Assembly: GCF_009911795.1 (NCBI RefSeq)
Contig: NZ_CP047898.1
Location: 2,790,001-2,854,000 of the forward strand
DNA: 64,000 nt
Reading direction: 5' to 3'
From: Pseudarthrobacter psychrotolerans
GTDB taxonomy: Bacteria > Actinomycetota > Actinomycetes > Actinomycetales > Micrococcaceae
How positions within the stretch are numbered: the stretch's first letter is position 1; every line of letters begins with the position of its first letter. Both the position numbers and the translations under genes were made by a program. Positions 44,999-55,357 of the stretch are shown here, in pieces. The notes under the pieces were generated by a model. It did not search any database. It worked only from the letters and a program-made list of their open reading frames with translations, and was not told the origin of the DNA.

Positions 44999-46348
44999 CT
45001 ACGCCGCGGCGGAAGCGGGAACCTTCAGCGGTTCCACCTTGCCCAGGACGAACAGGTAGTTCGCTGCACCGGCCAGTGAAACCAATCCGATGACCGCGAG
45101 CGGCGCCGCGTAGGATCCGGTCTGGTCCACCAGGACGCCGATCAGGACCGGGGTGAAGATGCCGGCCAGGTTCGAGGCGAAGTTCTGGAGCCCGCCGATG
45201 GATCCGACGTGGCGGGAGCTCGGGGCAACGTCCGCGGGGAGTGACCAGATGCCGGTAGCGGCGACGGTGAGGCTGGAGTAGGCCACCGACAGGAGGGCCA
45301 GTGCCATCCATGCCTCGGGGACCAGGGCGGCGAACATGATGACCGAGCCGCCGATCAGGCCTCCGGCGATGGCGGTCTTGCGGACCCGAGTGACCGAGAT
45401 GCCGCGCTGGACGGCCCGGTCGGCAACGTAGCCGGCCAGCCAGCCGAACGCCACCGCGCAGATGCCCGGGATGGCGCCGAAGAGGCCGAGCTTGAGCAGG
45501 TCGAAGCCGCGTTCCTTCACGAGGTAGCTCGGGAAGAAGGTGATGAAGAAATAGATGGCGCTGTTCAGGCAGAAGAAGCCGAACATCATGCTGAGGATGG
45601 TGCGGTACTTGAAGAGCGAGCGCCAGGGAAGCTTCGCTGCCTCGGCGTCGTCGTTCGCTGCGCTTCGGGCACCGCCGTCCCGGATGTAGGCCCGCTCCTC
45701 GTCATTGGCCGTCGGGTGGTCCTCGGGGTTCCGGTACATTTTCCACCACACAACAGCCCAGATAATTCCGGCCACACCAATGATGATGAAGACCGCGTGC
45801 CAGGACGTGAAGGCGACGATCAGCGTGACGATCGGCAGCGCGATGACCGCACCCACCCGGGATCCTGAATCCCAGATGCTGGTGGCAAAGGCCCGTTCGC
45901 GGACCGGGAACCAGGTGGCCACCACCTTGGCGGCGGTGCTGGGGGCCGGACTCTCACCTACACCGAGCAGGAACCGCGTGGCGAACAGCGACCAGAAATT
46001 CTGCGCAAAGGCAGTGAGCATCGTGAAGACGGACCACCAAACCGCGGCAAGAGTGAAGGACTTTCGGGGCCCCACCTTGTCCACGTACCACCCGGCAGCC
46101 AGCTGGCAGAAGTCATACGCCCAGAAGAAGGCGGCGAAAATGAGACCCTGCTGGGTGGCCGAGAGCTCAAAATCCTTACCCATAAACGGCAGGGCAACGC
46201 TGAGGCTGGAGCGGTCAAGGTAGTTAATGCTGAGCCCCACGAACGCGAGCCAGATGATCACCCAGCGCTTGCGGGTCATGGTGCGGTGAGCCTTGGAGGA
46301 AAGATCGGGGGAAGAATTGGGGGCGAGCCTGCTGCCTAGGACAGTCAT
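44999..46348 (-). CDS. MFS transporter, anion:cation symporter (sugar-acid) family
   Basis: A 449-residue, 12-span symporter of the ACS family (glucarate/galactonate type). Signatures: IWLAFVGLSINYLDRSSLSV in span 1, the AAGWYVDKVGPRKSF loop, RFLLGVGESPAPSTAAKVVA in span 4 and WFPVRERAFATSIWDSGSRV. It probably imports a hexonate or pentonate feeding the enzymes at 52.5-58 kb. AAAGGAGACGGT precedes the ATG. Divergent from the GntR gene, with a predicted operator over its -10 box. Confidence 0.92.
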   Translation of the reverse strand: MTVLGSRLAPNSSPDLSSKAHRTMTRKRWVIIWLAFVGLSINYLDRSSLSVALPFMGKDFELSATQQGLIFAAFFWAYDFCQLAAGWYVDKVGPRKSFTLAAVWWSVFTMLTAFAQNFWSLFATRFLLGVGESPAPSTAAKVVATWFPVRERAFATSIWDSGSRVGAVIALPIVTLIVAFTSWHAVFIIIGVAGIIWAVVWWKMYRNPEDHPTANDEERAYIRDGGARSAANDDAEAAKLPWRSLFKYRTILSMMFGFFCLNSAIYFFITFFPSYLVKERGFDLLKLGLFGAIPGICAVAFGWLAGYVADRAVQRGISVTRVRKTAIAGGLIGGSVIMFAALVPEAWMALALLSVAYSSLTVAATGIWSLPADVAPSSRHVGSIGGLQNFASNLAGIFTPVLIGVLVDQTGSYAAPLAVIGLVSLAGAANYLFVLGKVEPLKVPASAAA

Positions 46349-46424
46349 ACCGTCTCCTTTGACGTAAACGTGGCTTTCGGGTGCCTGGACACCGGGGAGG
46401 ACGCCGGGGTTCCCGGCGCAAAAT

Positions 46425-46470
46425 CATGTAGGAATCGAAATAATCATATAGTTAATGTGATCCAGAGCAA
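46425..46470 (-). promoter_or_regulatory. promoter and operator of the sugar-acid transporter
   Basis: On the minus strand: TTGCTC (46470-46465), a 16-base spacer, TATGAT (46448-46443), inside the operator-like CTATATGATTATTTCGATTC followed by CTACATG. The same -35/spacer/-10/operator layout recurs at 52438-52485 and 58313-58360. Confidence 0.75.
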
Positions 46471-46563
46471 CTTCTGGAGGAAAACGCCCCCGCCCCGGCC
46501 GCTCCCAGCCGTGGAATATGATTCCCAAAGCGACTCCACCAACAAGCACAAAGAGGTAACCGC

Positions 46564-47295
46564 GTGCCCACACGTCAATCATCCGATGCAACCAAAGGCA
46601 AGGCAGCCGTCAGCGACGTCTACGCCTCCATGCGGGCCTCCATCCTCAAGGGCGAAATTGCACCCGGCGCACGGATCAATATTGATGCGGTCTCCCGCAG
46701 CCTCGGAGTCTCACAGACCCCGGTCCGCGAAGTCCTTCAACGGCTGGAGGGTGACAACCTGGTGGTCTACAGCCCCGGCCGAGGATACAGCACCACCCCG
46801 CTGCTGGACCTGCCCGCACTGCGGTCACTCTTTGAGTTCCGGCTGCTGGTGGAGCCGTGGGCCGCGCGCTCCGCGGCCGTGGACCGCCTCGCCAACCCCG
46901 CCGCGGCGCTGGAGAAGGAACTGTCGGCCATCCGCGACTCCATGAAGACCACCAGCGGCGACGCGCGGCAGGACCTCGTGGCCCATGACACCCGCTTCCA
47001 CGACACCATCCTGCTGGCAGCGGGGAACCCGGTGGTCCAGCACGCCTTCGCCCAGACCCACTGCCACCTGCACACCTTCCGCCTCTACCCGGCAGACATC
47101 GACGGCGCCATCACCATCGCCGAGCACGCCACCGTGCGGGAGGCCATCGCATCCTGCCTGCCCGACCGCGCCGAGGAGGCCATGGCCGAGCACATCAGGA
47201 ATTCCTTCGCCCGGTTCGCCAAGGCCTTCGAAGGCAAGGCGGACCTCTCACCACTGGAGAGCGACGGGCCACCACGAAGGCATATCGTCACCTGA
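46564..47295 (+). CDS. GntR family regulator with FCD domain
   Basis: A 243-residue regulator. N-terminal winged helix: VYASMRASILKGEIAPGARI, then AVSRSLGVSQTPVREVLQRL and VVYSPGRGYSTTP. C-terminal FCD ligand domain with metal-site residues in LFEFRLLVEPWAARS, HDTRFHDTILLAAGNPVV and EHATVREAIASC. GAGGTAACC precedes the GTG start. Divergent from the sugar-acid transporter. I infer that it binds the CCTATATGAT-type operators at three promoters and is relieved by a sugar-acid intermediate. Confidence 0.91.
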   Translation: MPTRQSSDATKGKAAVSDVYASMRASILKGEIAPGARINIDAVSRSLGVSQTPVREVLQRLEGDNLVVYSPGRGYSTTPLLDLPALRSLFEFRLLVEPWAARSAAVDRLANPAAALEKELSAIRDSMKTTSGDARQDLVAHDTRFHDTILLAAGNPVVQHAFAQTHCHLHTFRLYPADIDGAITIAEHATVREAIASCLPDRAEEAMAEHIRNSFARFAKAFEGKADLSPLESDGPPRRHIVT

Positions 47296-47548
47296 AATCG
47301 AAGCTGGCCGGCATGAGCATCCTCGAGGAGGGCACTCCTGGACAGAGCGGAAGCTTGCCGGTCCCCGTGGCCTTCTCCCTCATTCATAGGCAGCAGCTGA
47401 TTCAAGCGACGGAGACGTTGCCGACAGCAGTGACAGGCCCAAATTCCGCCGGATGCAATGAGATCACTTCAGCTTTACGCAACGTCGACTATGGGCGGTG
47501 ATTCGTCGGTGGACTTTGTACCCTGGTGTTGGGGATTGCTGTTGTGGG

Positions 47549-47877
47549 TCAGGCCACCTGGGGTGCCATTACTCCCAAGGGAGCAGCGTCGTCGGGGGCG
47601 AGGATGCTCAGCCTGTAGTCGGACTGGAGCGGATCGACATCGTCAGGCAGATGGTGCGCCGCGAGCAGGTCCGGAGTTCTTCCAACGCGTCGGGCTCGAT
47701 CCGGGCCCGGGTCATATCGAGTTCCAGGGTCATTCCCGTGGTGAGCGAGTTGGCGCGCTTCATCACGTCATACAGGCCGCGGACGCTTTTGGAAGTCACA
47801 TGGCCCTGCGCGGCAACCTGGGCCGTTGCGCAGTCGAGGTCCACGCGGACCAGCACTCGAAGCTTGTCTGTCGTCAC
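47549..47877 (-). pseudogene. STAS-like small protein, frameshifted
   Basis: Reads MTTDKLRVLVRVDLDCATAQ, VAAQGHVTSKSVRGLYDVMK, LTTGMTLELDMTRARIEPDA and LEELRTC, resembling small actinobacterial STAS/anti-anti-sigma-like proteins. The frame then goes off into RRTICLTMSI and stops near 47608. One base later it reads LAAHHLPDDVDPLQSDYRLS then ILAPDDAAPLGVMAPQVA to a stop at 47549. One C/G is missing near 47668-47671. The corrected length is ~108 residues. Confidence 0.6.
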
Positions 47878-48612
47878 GAAAATTTCTCCGCTCTAAGTTG
47901 GGTGCCACAACGCTGTGGCGCCCCGGACAACCATAGACGAAATGTGATCCATGCAACACATCTGCCGAGGTTGGATATTTCCGCGGGCCCGGGACGGGGG
48001 ACGCGGCCGCCGGCCCTATCTAGGACGTCTCGAGCTCGCCGTTCGCGACACCGGCCTCGACGACGCAATGGACCACCGCCTGCCATGCGTCCACTTGCTC
48101 CCGCACACAAGTCGCGAGTGCCTCGTTCCGGCGCCCAAGGTCCACGCCTCCACCCAAATGGCAGTGACGTGGACCCCCTCTCCCTATTCCGGCTGCTAGC
48201 CCTGAAGTCGCACGTCAGGGAACCATCCTGCGGGTGGCATTTTGACTCTAGCTAGCCGTAGGGGGAAACTTCTGGCCAACAGCGCCCTCCACTGAGAGAT
48301 TGCCTGGTGGTGATTCTTGCTATAAGCCGAGTACCAAGCGCTGTTGGCTAGCGTGCTTGCTGTCTGTAATTGAGCGGCGACTCGTTGCTTCCGTTCCCGT
48401 GAAAGATATGGGACGACGCCTGGGCAGCGATGCCGGAAAACCCCGACATGGGAATCGGCATCAATGCGTTCCTGAACCGTGTTCACCCCCGATTCACCTG
48501 GAGCCCCACAGGCTGACCAGCGAGTCTGCACGATGAAACCAAGCCACCCATAGCCAGGTGCTGGCCCGACGGCCTTTCGATGACGGAAAAGTGTTCGTGC
48601 CGCCTTCCGCCG
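47878..48612. other. long gene-poor stretch with possible remnant
   Basis: No convincing gene. On the minus strand, 48165-48020 reads VDLGRRNEALATCVREQVDA, WQAVVHCVVEAGVANGELET, then stop; this looks like the C-terminal end of a helical (TetR-like) regulator without its beginning. An open frame of 111 codons at 48196-48531 on the minus strand has no recognisable domain or ribosome site and is probably chance. I see no clear promoter or repeat. Confidence 0.35.
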
Positions 48613-50220
48613 TCAGGCCGTAAAGACCCACTCGCCCCCAACCATTGTTCCCACAACGCCGACATCTGCCAGTTCGGCTGAATTGCTATGCAGAATGTCC
48701 CGATCCAGCACAGCGAGGTCAGCATCCATGCCCGGCAATAGCGTTCCGCGGGTGCCTTCTGCCCCTGCCAGCCAAGCGCTGTCGGCCGTTAACGAGTGCA
48801 GCGCCTGGGCCGGGGTGAGTCTTTGCTCCGGCCCAAGAGTTGCACCGGAGCTGGTCTCACGGGTTACCGCAGTCCATAGGGTCCGCAGCGAATCCATGGG
48901 GGTAATCGGGCAGTCCGAGTGAAGGCCAAAGTGCAGGCCTTTCGAAACCGCGTCTGCCAGGGGTTCTATCCTGGATGCACGGTCTTCCCCGATAAAGATG
49001 TCCCTGTGCCGGTCACCCCAATAGTAAATATGGTTGGCAAACACTGAGGCAGCGCCGCCCGCGGCGATAAGGTCCTCAATGTCATTGGCAGATGCCATCT
49101 GAAGGTGTTCGATGCGGTGTCTGGAGTCGCTTCGCCCACCGTCTTTTTTTACTTCGGCGAAGGCATCCACCACCGCGCGGATGGCTCGATCCCCGTTCGC
49201 GTGAACTGCACATTGGCCGCCTGCGGCATCGATGGTCTTAACCAGATTGACCAGATGGTTAAATTCAAAAAGCAAGTCTCCGCAGCTTTCCTGTGCGCAG
49301 GAATACGGCTGGGTCAACGCAGCAGACAGGCCCTGAATCGAACCGTCAGCCCAGTATTTTGCCCCCACTAGGTCGAAATTTCCCCGGGGCCCGGCTGTGA
49401 AGAGGTTCGGACGGGCGTCCAGGAGATCCGTGGCATAGTCCCCACGAAGGTACCCGATTACCCTAATCGGGATACGATCGGCGTCCGCCAGATGCTCCCA
49501 CGTCTCCAGTTCCATAGCGCCGCCCATCAAACCGATACCCAAGTCATGGACGGAGGTCATGCCGCGGGAGGCCGCCGTCGATAAGGCATGAACGGCGGCG
49601 TCCTGAAGCTCGCTCTCCCGCGGTTTGGGCGCGGCATCCATGATGAGGTTCACGGCACCCAATTCCCACATCAATCCTGTTAGCTTGCCATTCCCGTCCC
49701 TGACCAGTCTCCCCTCTGCCGGATCGGACATGTCCTCCGTCACACCGGCGACTTCCATCGCCTTGGTGTTGGCTACGACGAAATGGCCGGAGATATGGGA
49801 AACGATGACGGGAACGTCTGTACTTACGGCGTCCAGATCGTCGCGTGTGGGATGGCGGTTTTCGAAAAGAAGCGTGTCATCGTAGCCCCAGCCTCGGACC
49901 CATGCGTTGCCAGTCAGATTACGCAACGTCGCGCGGAGGGTCTTCTGCACATCCGCTATGTCCCGGTTCAATGGGCTGCGGCAATCCGCCCAGTTCCGGG
50001 TTAGACCATAAAAGATCGGGTGAACGTGAGACTCGACGAGACCGGGTATGACACTGGCACCCTTCAAGTCGTGAACCTGGGCTCCGGACCCCGCAACAGC
50101 TTCGGCCTCGTCACGGCTGCCCGCTGCCAGAATCCGACCGCGTGAAACGGTGAGGGCTTCGACGGGCTCAGCGAACGCGTCAGTGCGTATTATGCCGTTG
50201 GTGATTATTGTGGCTGCCAC
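48613..50220 (-). CDS. YtcJ-like metal-dependent amidohydrolase
   Basis: A 535-residue Amidohydrolase_3 enzyme hydrolysing an amide or imide bond; substrate unknown. Metal-site motifs: VIPGLVESHVHPIFYGLTRN, GQCAVHANGDRAIRAVVDAF, RHRIEHLQMASANDIEDL and GLHFGLHSDCPITPMDSLRT. GWGYDDTLLFENRHPTRDDL and ADLAVLDRDI are typical of YtcJ-type proteins. The GTG at 50220 follows GCGAGGTATAGCT, 2 bases after the symporter stop, so it is coupled to the transporter that probably imports its substrate. The open frame continues far upstream but only as symporter antiphase. Confidence 0.86.
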   Translation of the reverse strand: MAATIITNGIIRTDAFAEPVEALTVSRGRILAAGSRDEAEAVAGSGAQVHDLKGASVIPGLVESHVHPIFYGLTRNWADCRSPLNRDIADVQKTLRATLRNLTGNAWVRGWGYDDTLLFENRHPTRDDLDAVSTDVPVIVSHISGHFVVANTKAMEVAGVTEDMSDPAEGRLVRDGNGKLTGLMWELGAVNLIMDAAPKPRESELQDAAVHALSTAASRGMTSVHDLGIGLMGGAMELETWEHLADADRIPIRVIGYLRGDYATDLLDARPNLFTAGPRGNFDLVGAKYWADGSIQGLSAALTQPYSCAQESCGDLLFEFNHLVNLVKTIDAAGGQCAVHANGDRAIRAVVDAFAEVKKDGGRSDSRHRIEHLQMASANDIEDLIAAGGAASVFANHIYYWGDRHRDIFIGEDRASRIEPLADAVSKGLHFGLHSDCPITPMDSLRTLWTAVTRETSSGATLGPEQRLTPAQALHSLTADSAWLAGAEGTRGTLLPGMDADLAVLDRDILHSNSAELADVGVVGTMVGGEWVFTA

Positions 50221-50222
50221 AG

Positions 50223-51736
50223 CTATACCTCGCGTGTGAGTACGTTGTCGGAGACCGGCATTGGTTGGCCGCTTTTGGGATCCGCCGCGTCCAGCGCCAC
50301 TGCGGAGAATTGTGTGGTCAACCTGTGCTTCTTCCTTACCCAGACTGCCTCCGAGGGTTGCTTCGCAGGCCACACCAGCCGGCCAATGACGACGATGACG
50401 ACGTTGACCGCCAGGGACGGAACACCGATATTGAGTCCGCCAAGATCCGCACCCGAGAGGTAAATTCCAACTGCGGTCGCCGCTCCGGCCAGAAGGCCTG
50501 CGGCTATATTCGATGGCCGTACTCGACTGCCCGCGATCAGCAGAACAACGGCCACAGCCAACTGAGTGATTCCGTAGTAAGAAGTGTTGATCAGCGCGCC
50601 CATTAGATTTGGGAAAACAAGCGTGAGAACGATCGAAACCGCCAGGTAAATCGCAATAATGACCCGGACGAGTGATTTCTGCTTTTCTTCTTTCACACCC
50701 GTCAAAACATTGCGTGAAACCAGCGTGCCAATGACCAGTGAGGACGCGGCGAGGACGACTATGGCGCAAAGGGCTGCGCCGCCTGCAACGACGCCTACCA
50801 GCCAGTCGGGGAGGAGACGCCGGGCAACCTCGATAAATGCGAGGTTGGTATCCGGCCCTTTTAGTCCCGGCACAGCCGAGATTGCGAAGTACGCCGTGAT
50901 CATGAGGAACGGGTACATCAGCATGTAAATAGGCATACCGATCTGAGTCTTCCGGACCGTCTTCGCTGATTTGGAACTGAGTATGGCTTGAATGACGAAT
51001 GGGAACATGAAAAATCCGACGGCTTGGAAGAGCATGGTCGACACCGTGTGAATCATCGGACGCCCGGCAGCGATTGTGGTGTGGGCCGAGCCTACGTTGG
51101 CGTCCGCCATGATCTTCGGTATCGACGTGTTCTGTCCGAGGACAAACACTGCAACGACAACGATCGCGAAGATGAGTGCGAAGTCCTTGACGTAACTCAC
51201 ATATGCGGGTGCCCTGATTCCCGACAACATAACAAAGATGAGGGCAATGCCCACGCCGACCAGCACAGTAACGAGCGGAGTGAAACCTAGCCCCAAGCCG
51301 TTGAGTGCCACTGTAAGTCCAGTGAGCTGAAGTTGAGCCCAGGGAATAAGGAAGACAACCGAGACCAGCGCGGCTGCCAACTCAAGGGCGCGCGAGTTAA
51401 AGTGCCCCCTGAAGATGTCCGGCAGCGTCATGGCGTTGTGCTTGCGGCCAACCTTCCACAGGAGCGGCAGCAAGAAATAGCCAATTGGATAACCGAGCAG
51501 AATGTAACCCATGAACCAGATGGCGAAGCCTGCCCCTCGGCATAAACACCGCCCGGGAAACCGATGACGGTTCCGATGGAATAGACCTCTCCAACAACAA
51601 GGATAAAGAGGAGGATCCCGCCGAATTTTCGTCCGCCGACGAGGAAGTCAGCGGTCGTTTTGCCGGCACCCCGCCGGGAATAGATGCCCAGCCCCAGGGC
51701 CACGAGAAGAACCAAAACGAATGTTACGACAATCAT
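50223..51736 (-). CDS. sodium:solute symporter (SSS family), frameshifted
   Basis: A ~504-residue, 13-14-span Na+ symporter when joined. The first part from ATG 51736 reads TTADFLVGGRKFGGILLFIL, then GEVYSIGTVIGFPGGVYAEGQ. The rest continues in another frame from about 51529: FAIWFMGYILLGYPIGYFLL, PLLWKVGRKHNAMTLPDIF and so on. One G is missing near 51529-51531 (CAGGGCTTC expected, CAGGCTTC present). The 3' part is fully open and conserved-looking, so sequence error is as likely as a real break. Its start overlaps the DUF3311 stop by ATGA. Confidence 0.83.
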
Positions 51737-51975
51737 TTTGTTGCCTCACTAGGTGCCGTAGCAGAGTCTTCCTCGTAGTCCGCGTCACGATCGTACAAGC
51801 GCCAGGCGATGGCCATCAGTGCACTGGTGATCGGGAACAGGGCAAACACAAACACGAATAGCACGGGAACGCTGAAAATGGTCGCCGTTGACCCGCCCAG
51901 AAATAACACCCCAGCCGTGAGAGCTACGAGCGGTATGCCGAGGACGATCAGCATACTTTTTGGATTTGGATTCAT
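51733..51975 (-). CDS. DUF3311-like small membrane subunit of the symporter
   Basis: About 80 residues with two membrane spans (SMLIVLGIPLVALTAGVLFL; FSVPVLFVFVFALFPITSAL) and a charged cytoplasmic tail ending RLYDRDADYEEDSA. Small DUF3311 proteins commonly precede SSS-family symporters and are thought to be accessory subunits. The ATG at 51975 has AGAGG 8 bases upstream; in-frame starts up to 52026 are possible. First gene of a three-gene operon. Confidence 0.75.
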   Translation of the reverse strand: MNPNPKSMLIVLGIPLVALTAGVLFLGGSTATIFSVPVLFVFVFALFPITSALMAIAWRLYDRDADYEEDSATAPSEATK

Positions 51976-52026
51976 CTGGGCCGCCTCTAAGAGGAATGGA
52001 ATAGTCATTCCAGTCTTAGCGGCCAC

Positions 52027-52437
52027 CCTGGACTCTTCAAGACCCAGATTTGAACAGGTTGACCGGTCCAGTTGTGTGACTCAACCCACTCCCGTTGGTG
52101 GTGGGGTCTGTCCGAACTTTCAACTAAACCTTGGGCAGAGCGCTTCCTCTGCGGCATCCATGGCGCCCAGGATGTTTCAAAGCCCCGGCGCCGATACAGC
52201 TACCCCAGGCCCTGACCACCATCGCCTGGGCTAGCGCTTCGTCACTTCGCGGGCTAGAGGTGTTCCCAGGCCCGCCTGAGGGCTTCGACGCGGGAGACGG
52301 CTTAGGGGTAGAAGTACCATTCCATGCACCTGAGCCGTTCAGGATCGACCAGGGATGCCCCGTCGGGGTTCGGTGGAGAAGATCACCGTGAAGTGGTTGG
52401 CGGCAGGGACGTGGAGCATGGCGAATTTCGCCCGCAC
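52027..52437. other. intergenic stretch with a faint hydrolase remnant
   Basis: No intact gene. The minus strand near 52330-52430 reads AKFAMLHVPAANHFTVIFST, which resembles the HxPGxNHF end of alpha/beta hydrolases, but the match is short. The right edge leads into the promoter of the dehydratase operon; the left should hold the symporter-operon promoter, where TTGACCGGTCCAGTTG is a possible dyad. Confidence 0.3.
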
Positions 52438-52485
52438 TTGATCTGAATCACTGTTCCTATATGATTGTGAGAATTCATATAGGAA
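52438..52485 (+). promoter_or_regulatory. promoter and dyad operator of the dehydratase operon
   Basis: TTGATC (52438-52443), a 16-base spacer, TATGAT (52460-52465). Over the -10 lies a perfect inverted repeat: TTCCTATATGA (52454-52464), 10 bases, TCATATAGGAA (52475-52485). This is the best-formed of three related sites and is expected to bind the GntR/FCD protein. Confidence 0.82.
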
Positions 52486-52526
52486 TCGTGCTAACGAAGT
52501 GAATTGACCAGAGAGAGAAGAAACCC

Positions 52527-53873
52527 ATGACCTCCATCATTTCCATCCACACCCAAGACGTGCGGTTCCCCACGTCCCTGGAACTCGACGGTTCCGACGC
52601 GGTCAACGTTGACCCGGACTACTCCGCCGCGTACGTCGTCATCCGCACTGATGCGGGCGACGAAGGCCACGGCTTTGTTTTCACGTGCGGACGCGGCAAC
52701 GAAATCCTCACGCACGCCATTGACGCCTACGCCGGCCTGCTCCTCGGCCGGGACATCGACGAACTGATCTACGACCTCGGCGGCGCGTCGAAGCGCCTCA
52801 TCCACGATTCCCAGCTGCGCTGGCTCGGCCCGGAGAAGGGCGTCACCCAGATGGCCGCAGGCGCCCTCGTCAGCGCCCTCTGGGACATCCGCGCACGGCG
52901 CGAGAACAAACCCCTATGGCTCCTCCTCAGTGAGATGCCCGCCGAAGAAATCGTCGACGTCGTCGATTTCACCCACATCCGCGACGCGCTCAGCCCCCAG
53001 CAGGCACTTGACATCCTGCGGGCCGGCGAAGACGGAAAGGCCGCCCGGATCGCCGCCCTGAAGGTGGACGGCTACCCCGCGTACACCACGTCGCCGGGCT
53101 GGCTGGGCTACAGCGACGAGAAGCTGGTCCGCCTGAGCAAGGAAGCCGCCGCGGACGGCTTCTCCATGATCAAGCTGAAGGTGGGCGGCAACATCAATGA
53201 CGACCGCCGCCGCATGGCCCTGGCCCGAAAGGCTGTGGGCGACCTCCCCATCGCCATCGACGCCAACCAGCGGTGGGAAGTATCCGAGGCCATCGAGTGG
53301 GTCAACCAGCTCTCCGAGTTCAACCCGTACTGGATCGAAGAACCCACCAGCACGGACGACATCCTGGGCCACGCGGAGATCCGGAAGGGCGTTGCCCCTG
53401 TCCGGGTCGCCACCGGCGAGGCAGTGGCCAGCCGCATCGTGTTCAAGCAGCTGCTCCAGGCCGGTTCCATCGACGTCCTCCAGCTGGATTCGACCCGGGT
53501 GGGCGGCGTCAACGAGAACATCGCCAACCTCCTGCTCGCGGCCCGCTTCAACGTACCGGTTTGCCCGCACGCCGGCGGCGTGGGGCTTTGCGAACTCGTC
53601 CAGCACTTCTCCTTCTTCGACTACGCGGCCATCACCGGCAGCCAGGACGGCCGGATGATCGAGTACGTTGACCACCTGCACGAGCACTTCGCCGAGCCGG
53701 TCCGCATTGTCAACGGCCGCTACGCCGCCCCGGAGCTCCCGGGCACCGGCGCCGAAATGCTCACCGCCTCGCGGGACCGCTGGGAGTTCCCCACCGGGGC
53801 CGGATGGCTCGAAGTGGGCGACCGCGCCGCGGTTACCGGCGCCTCCGTGACCGGAGCCGGTGCGCTCCGATGA
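52527..53873 (+). CDS. L-fuconate dehydratase-like enolase-superfamily enzyme
   Basis: A 448-residue acid-sugar dehydratase removing water from L-fuconate or a stereochemically related aldonate (for example D-arabinonate) to give a 2-keto-3-deoxy acid. Features: [20 protein letters not shown], catalytic lysine in [12 protein letters not shown], metal ligands in [25 protein letters not shown] and [10 protein letters not shown], and the catalytic His in [20 protein letters not shown]. These segments match the FucD group rather than mandelate racemase proper. First gene of a five-gene ATGA-coupled operon. Confidence 0.9.
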   Translation: MTSIISIHTQDVRFPTSLELDGSDAVNVDPDYSAAYVVIRTDAGDEGHGFVFTCGRGNEILTHAIDAYAGLLLGRDIDELIYDLGGASKRLIHDSQLRWLGPEKGVTQMAAGALVSALWDIRARRENKPLWLLLSEMPAEEIVDVVDFTHIRDALSPQQALDILRAGEDGKAARIAALKVDGYPAYTTSPGWLGYSDEKLVRLSKEAAADGFSMIKLKVGGNINDDRRRMALARKAVGDLPIAIDANQRWEVSEAIEWVNQLSEFNPYWIEEPTSTDDILGHAEIRKGVAPVRVATGEAVASRIVFKQLLQAGSIDVLQLDSTRVGGVNENIANLLLAARFNVPVCPHAGGVGLCELVQHFSFFDYAAITGSQDGRMIEYVDHLHEHFAEPVRIVNGRYAAPELPGTGAEMLTASRDRWEFPTGAGWLEVGDRAAVTGASVTGAGALR

Positions 53874-55357
53874 CAACCACGGTCGATGACCTCAACGCGA
53901 GTGTCGACGCCGCCCACGCCGCGTTCGAAAAGGGCCGTGCCGCGGACCCCGGCACCCGGGCAGCCTGGCTGGAGGCGATAGCAGCCGCACTGGAGAACGA
54001 CGCCGACGCACTGGTGGAACTCGCCGCCCGGGAAACCCATCTGGGCGAGCCACGGCTCCGCGGCGAGCTGAAGCGCACGGTCTTCCAGCTCAGGCTCTTC
54101 GCCACGGAAGTCCGCGATGGCGAGCATTTCGACGCCACCATCGACCACGTGGACGCGGACTGGGGCATGGGCCCGCGGCCGGACCTGCGCCGGCTCAACG
54201 TGCCCATCGGCGTTGTGGGCGTCTTCGGAGCCTCCAACTTCCCCTTTGCCTTCAGCGTGATGGGCGGCGACAGCGCCTCGGCACTGGCCGCCGGGTGCGC
54301 CGTCGTTCATAAGGCACACGACGGGCACCGGAACCTCGCGCTCCTCACCGCCGGGACCGTCATCGCCGCACTGGATGCCGCCGGAGCGCCTTCCGGGCTG
54401 TTCTCGCTCGTCACCGGCCGGCCTGCCGCGGAGGCCCTGGTGGACCATCCAGCCGTGAAGGCGATCGGGTTCACGGGTTCGACGGCGGGCGGCCGGGCAC
54501 TGTTCAACCGCGCCGCCGCCCGGCCCGAACCGATTCCCTTCTTCGGCGAACTGGGCGGCATCAACGCCGTGTTCGTCACCGAGAACGCCTGGGCGGCGCG
54601 GCGCGACGAAATCCTCAGCGGATACGCCGCTTCCCTAACGATGGGAATGGGCCAGTTTTGCACTAAGCCGGGGCTGCTGTTTGTTCCGGGCGGACAGGCC
54701 GACGGCGTCCGGCAGGTTCTCAGCGGAGCGCTGGCGGGCTTTGCAGCGGCAAGGCTGTTGAGCCGGCGGTTGCATGAGGGCTACCGGCAGTCTGTGCAGG
54801 ATCTGCGGAACACCACCGGCGTGGACGTTCTTGTGGAAGGAGACTTCGACGAGGCGCCGGCGCCAACCGTGCTCCGGACGACATCCGCGGCCGTCCGCAG
54901 CGATCCGTCAATTCTGCGGCAGGAAATGTTCGGGCCCGCCAGCCTGGTGGTGGAATACGGCGACCAATCGGAGCTCCTGGAACTCACGGGACTTCTGGAG
55001 GGACAGCTGACCACCACGCTCCAGGCTGAGCCGGATGATGATGTGTCGGACCTCGCCGCACGGCTGACGGACATCAGCGGCCGGGTCCTCTGGAACGGCT
55101 GGCCCACGGGGGTCACGGTCAGCTATGCGCAGCACCACGGCGGACCGTACCCCGCCACAACATCGGCCACCACCTCTGTGGGAACGGCCGCGATCCGGCG
55201 CTTCCTCCGGCCGGTGGCCTACCAGTCGTTCCCGGAAGGACGCCTGCCCGAGCCTCTGCAGGACGCCAATCCCTGGCGCGTTCCGCAGCGGGTGGATGGC
55301 GTGTGGCAGCGACCCATCCGGCAGGGACAAACCGCAGGAAGCGCGGCGCAGCCATGA
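53870..55357 (+). CDS. NADP-dependent aldehyde dehydrogenase (2-oxoglutarate semialdehyde type)
   Basis: A 495-residue aldehyde dehydrogenase. Cofactor segment [20 protein letters not shown], then [35 protein letters not shown]; catalytic Glu in [12 protein letters not shown]; catalytic Cys in [18 protein letters not shown]. The FGASNFP and GQFCTKPG variants mark the 2-oxoglutarate-semialdehyde dehydrogenase group of non-phosphorylating pentose routes, which would make 2-oxoglutarate from a dehydrated pentonate. It overlaps its neighbours by ATGA on both sides. Confidence 0.88.
   Translation: MTTTVDDLNASVDAAHAAFEKGRAADPGTRAAWLEAIAAALENDADALVELAARETHLGEPRLRGELKRTVFQLRLFATEVRDGEHFDATIDHVDADWGMGPRPDLRRLNVPIGVVGVFGASNFPFAFSVMGGDSASALAAGCAVVHKAHDGHRNLALLTAGTVIAALDAAGAPSGLFSLVTGRPAAEALVDHPAVKAIGFTGSTAGGRALFNRAAARPEPIPFFGELGGINAVFVTENAWAARRDEILSGYAASLTMGMGQFCTKPGLLFVPGGQADGVRQVLSGALAGFAAARLLSRRLHEGYRQSVQDLRNTTGVDVLVEGDFDEAPAPTVLRTTSAAVRSDPSILRQEMFGPASLVVEYGDQSELLELTGLLEGQLTTTLQAEPDDDVSDLAARLTDISGRVLWNGWPTGVTVSYAQHHGGPYPATTSATTSVGTAAIRRFLRPVAYQSFPEGRLPEPLQDANPWRVPQRVDGVWQRPIRQGQTAGSAAQP

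Noticed and set aside
48196..48531. 111-codon minus-strand open frame
   Set aside because: No ribosome site, no recognisable domain and atypical composition; most likely chance.
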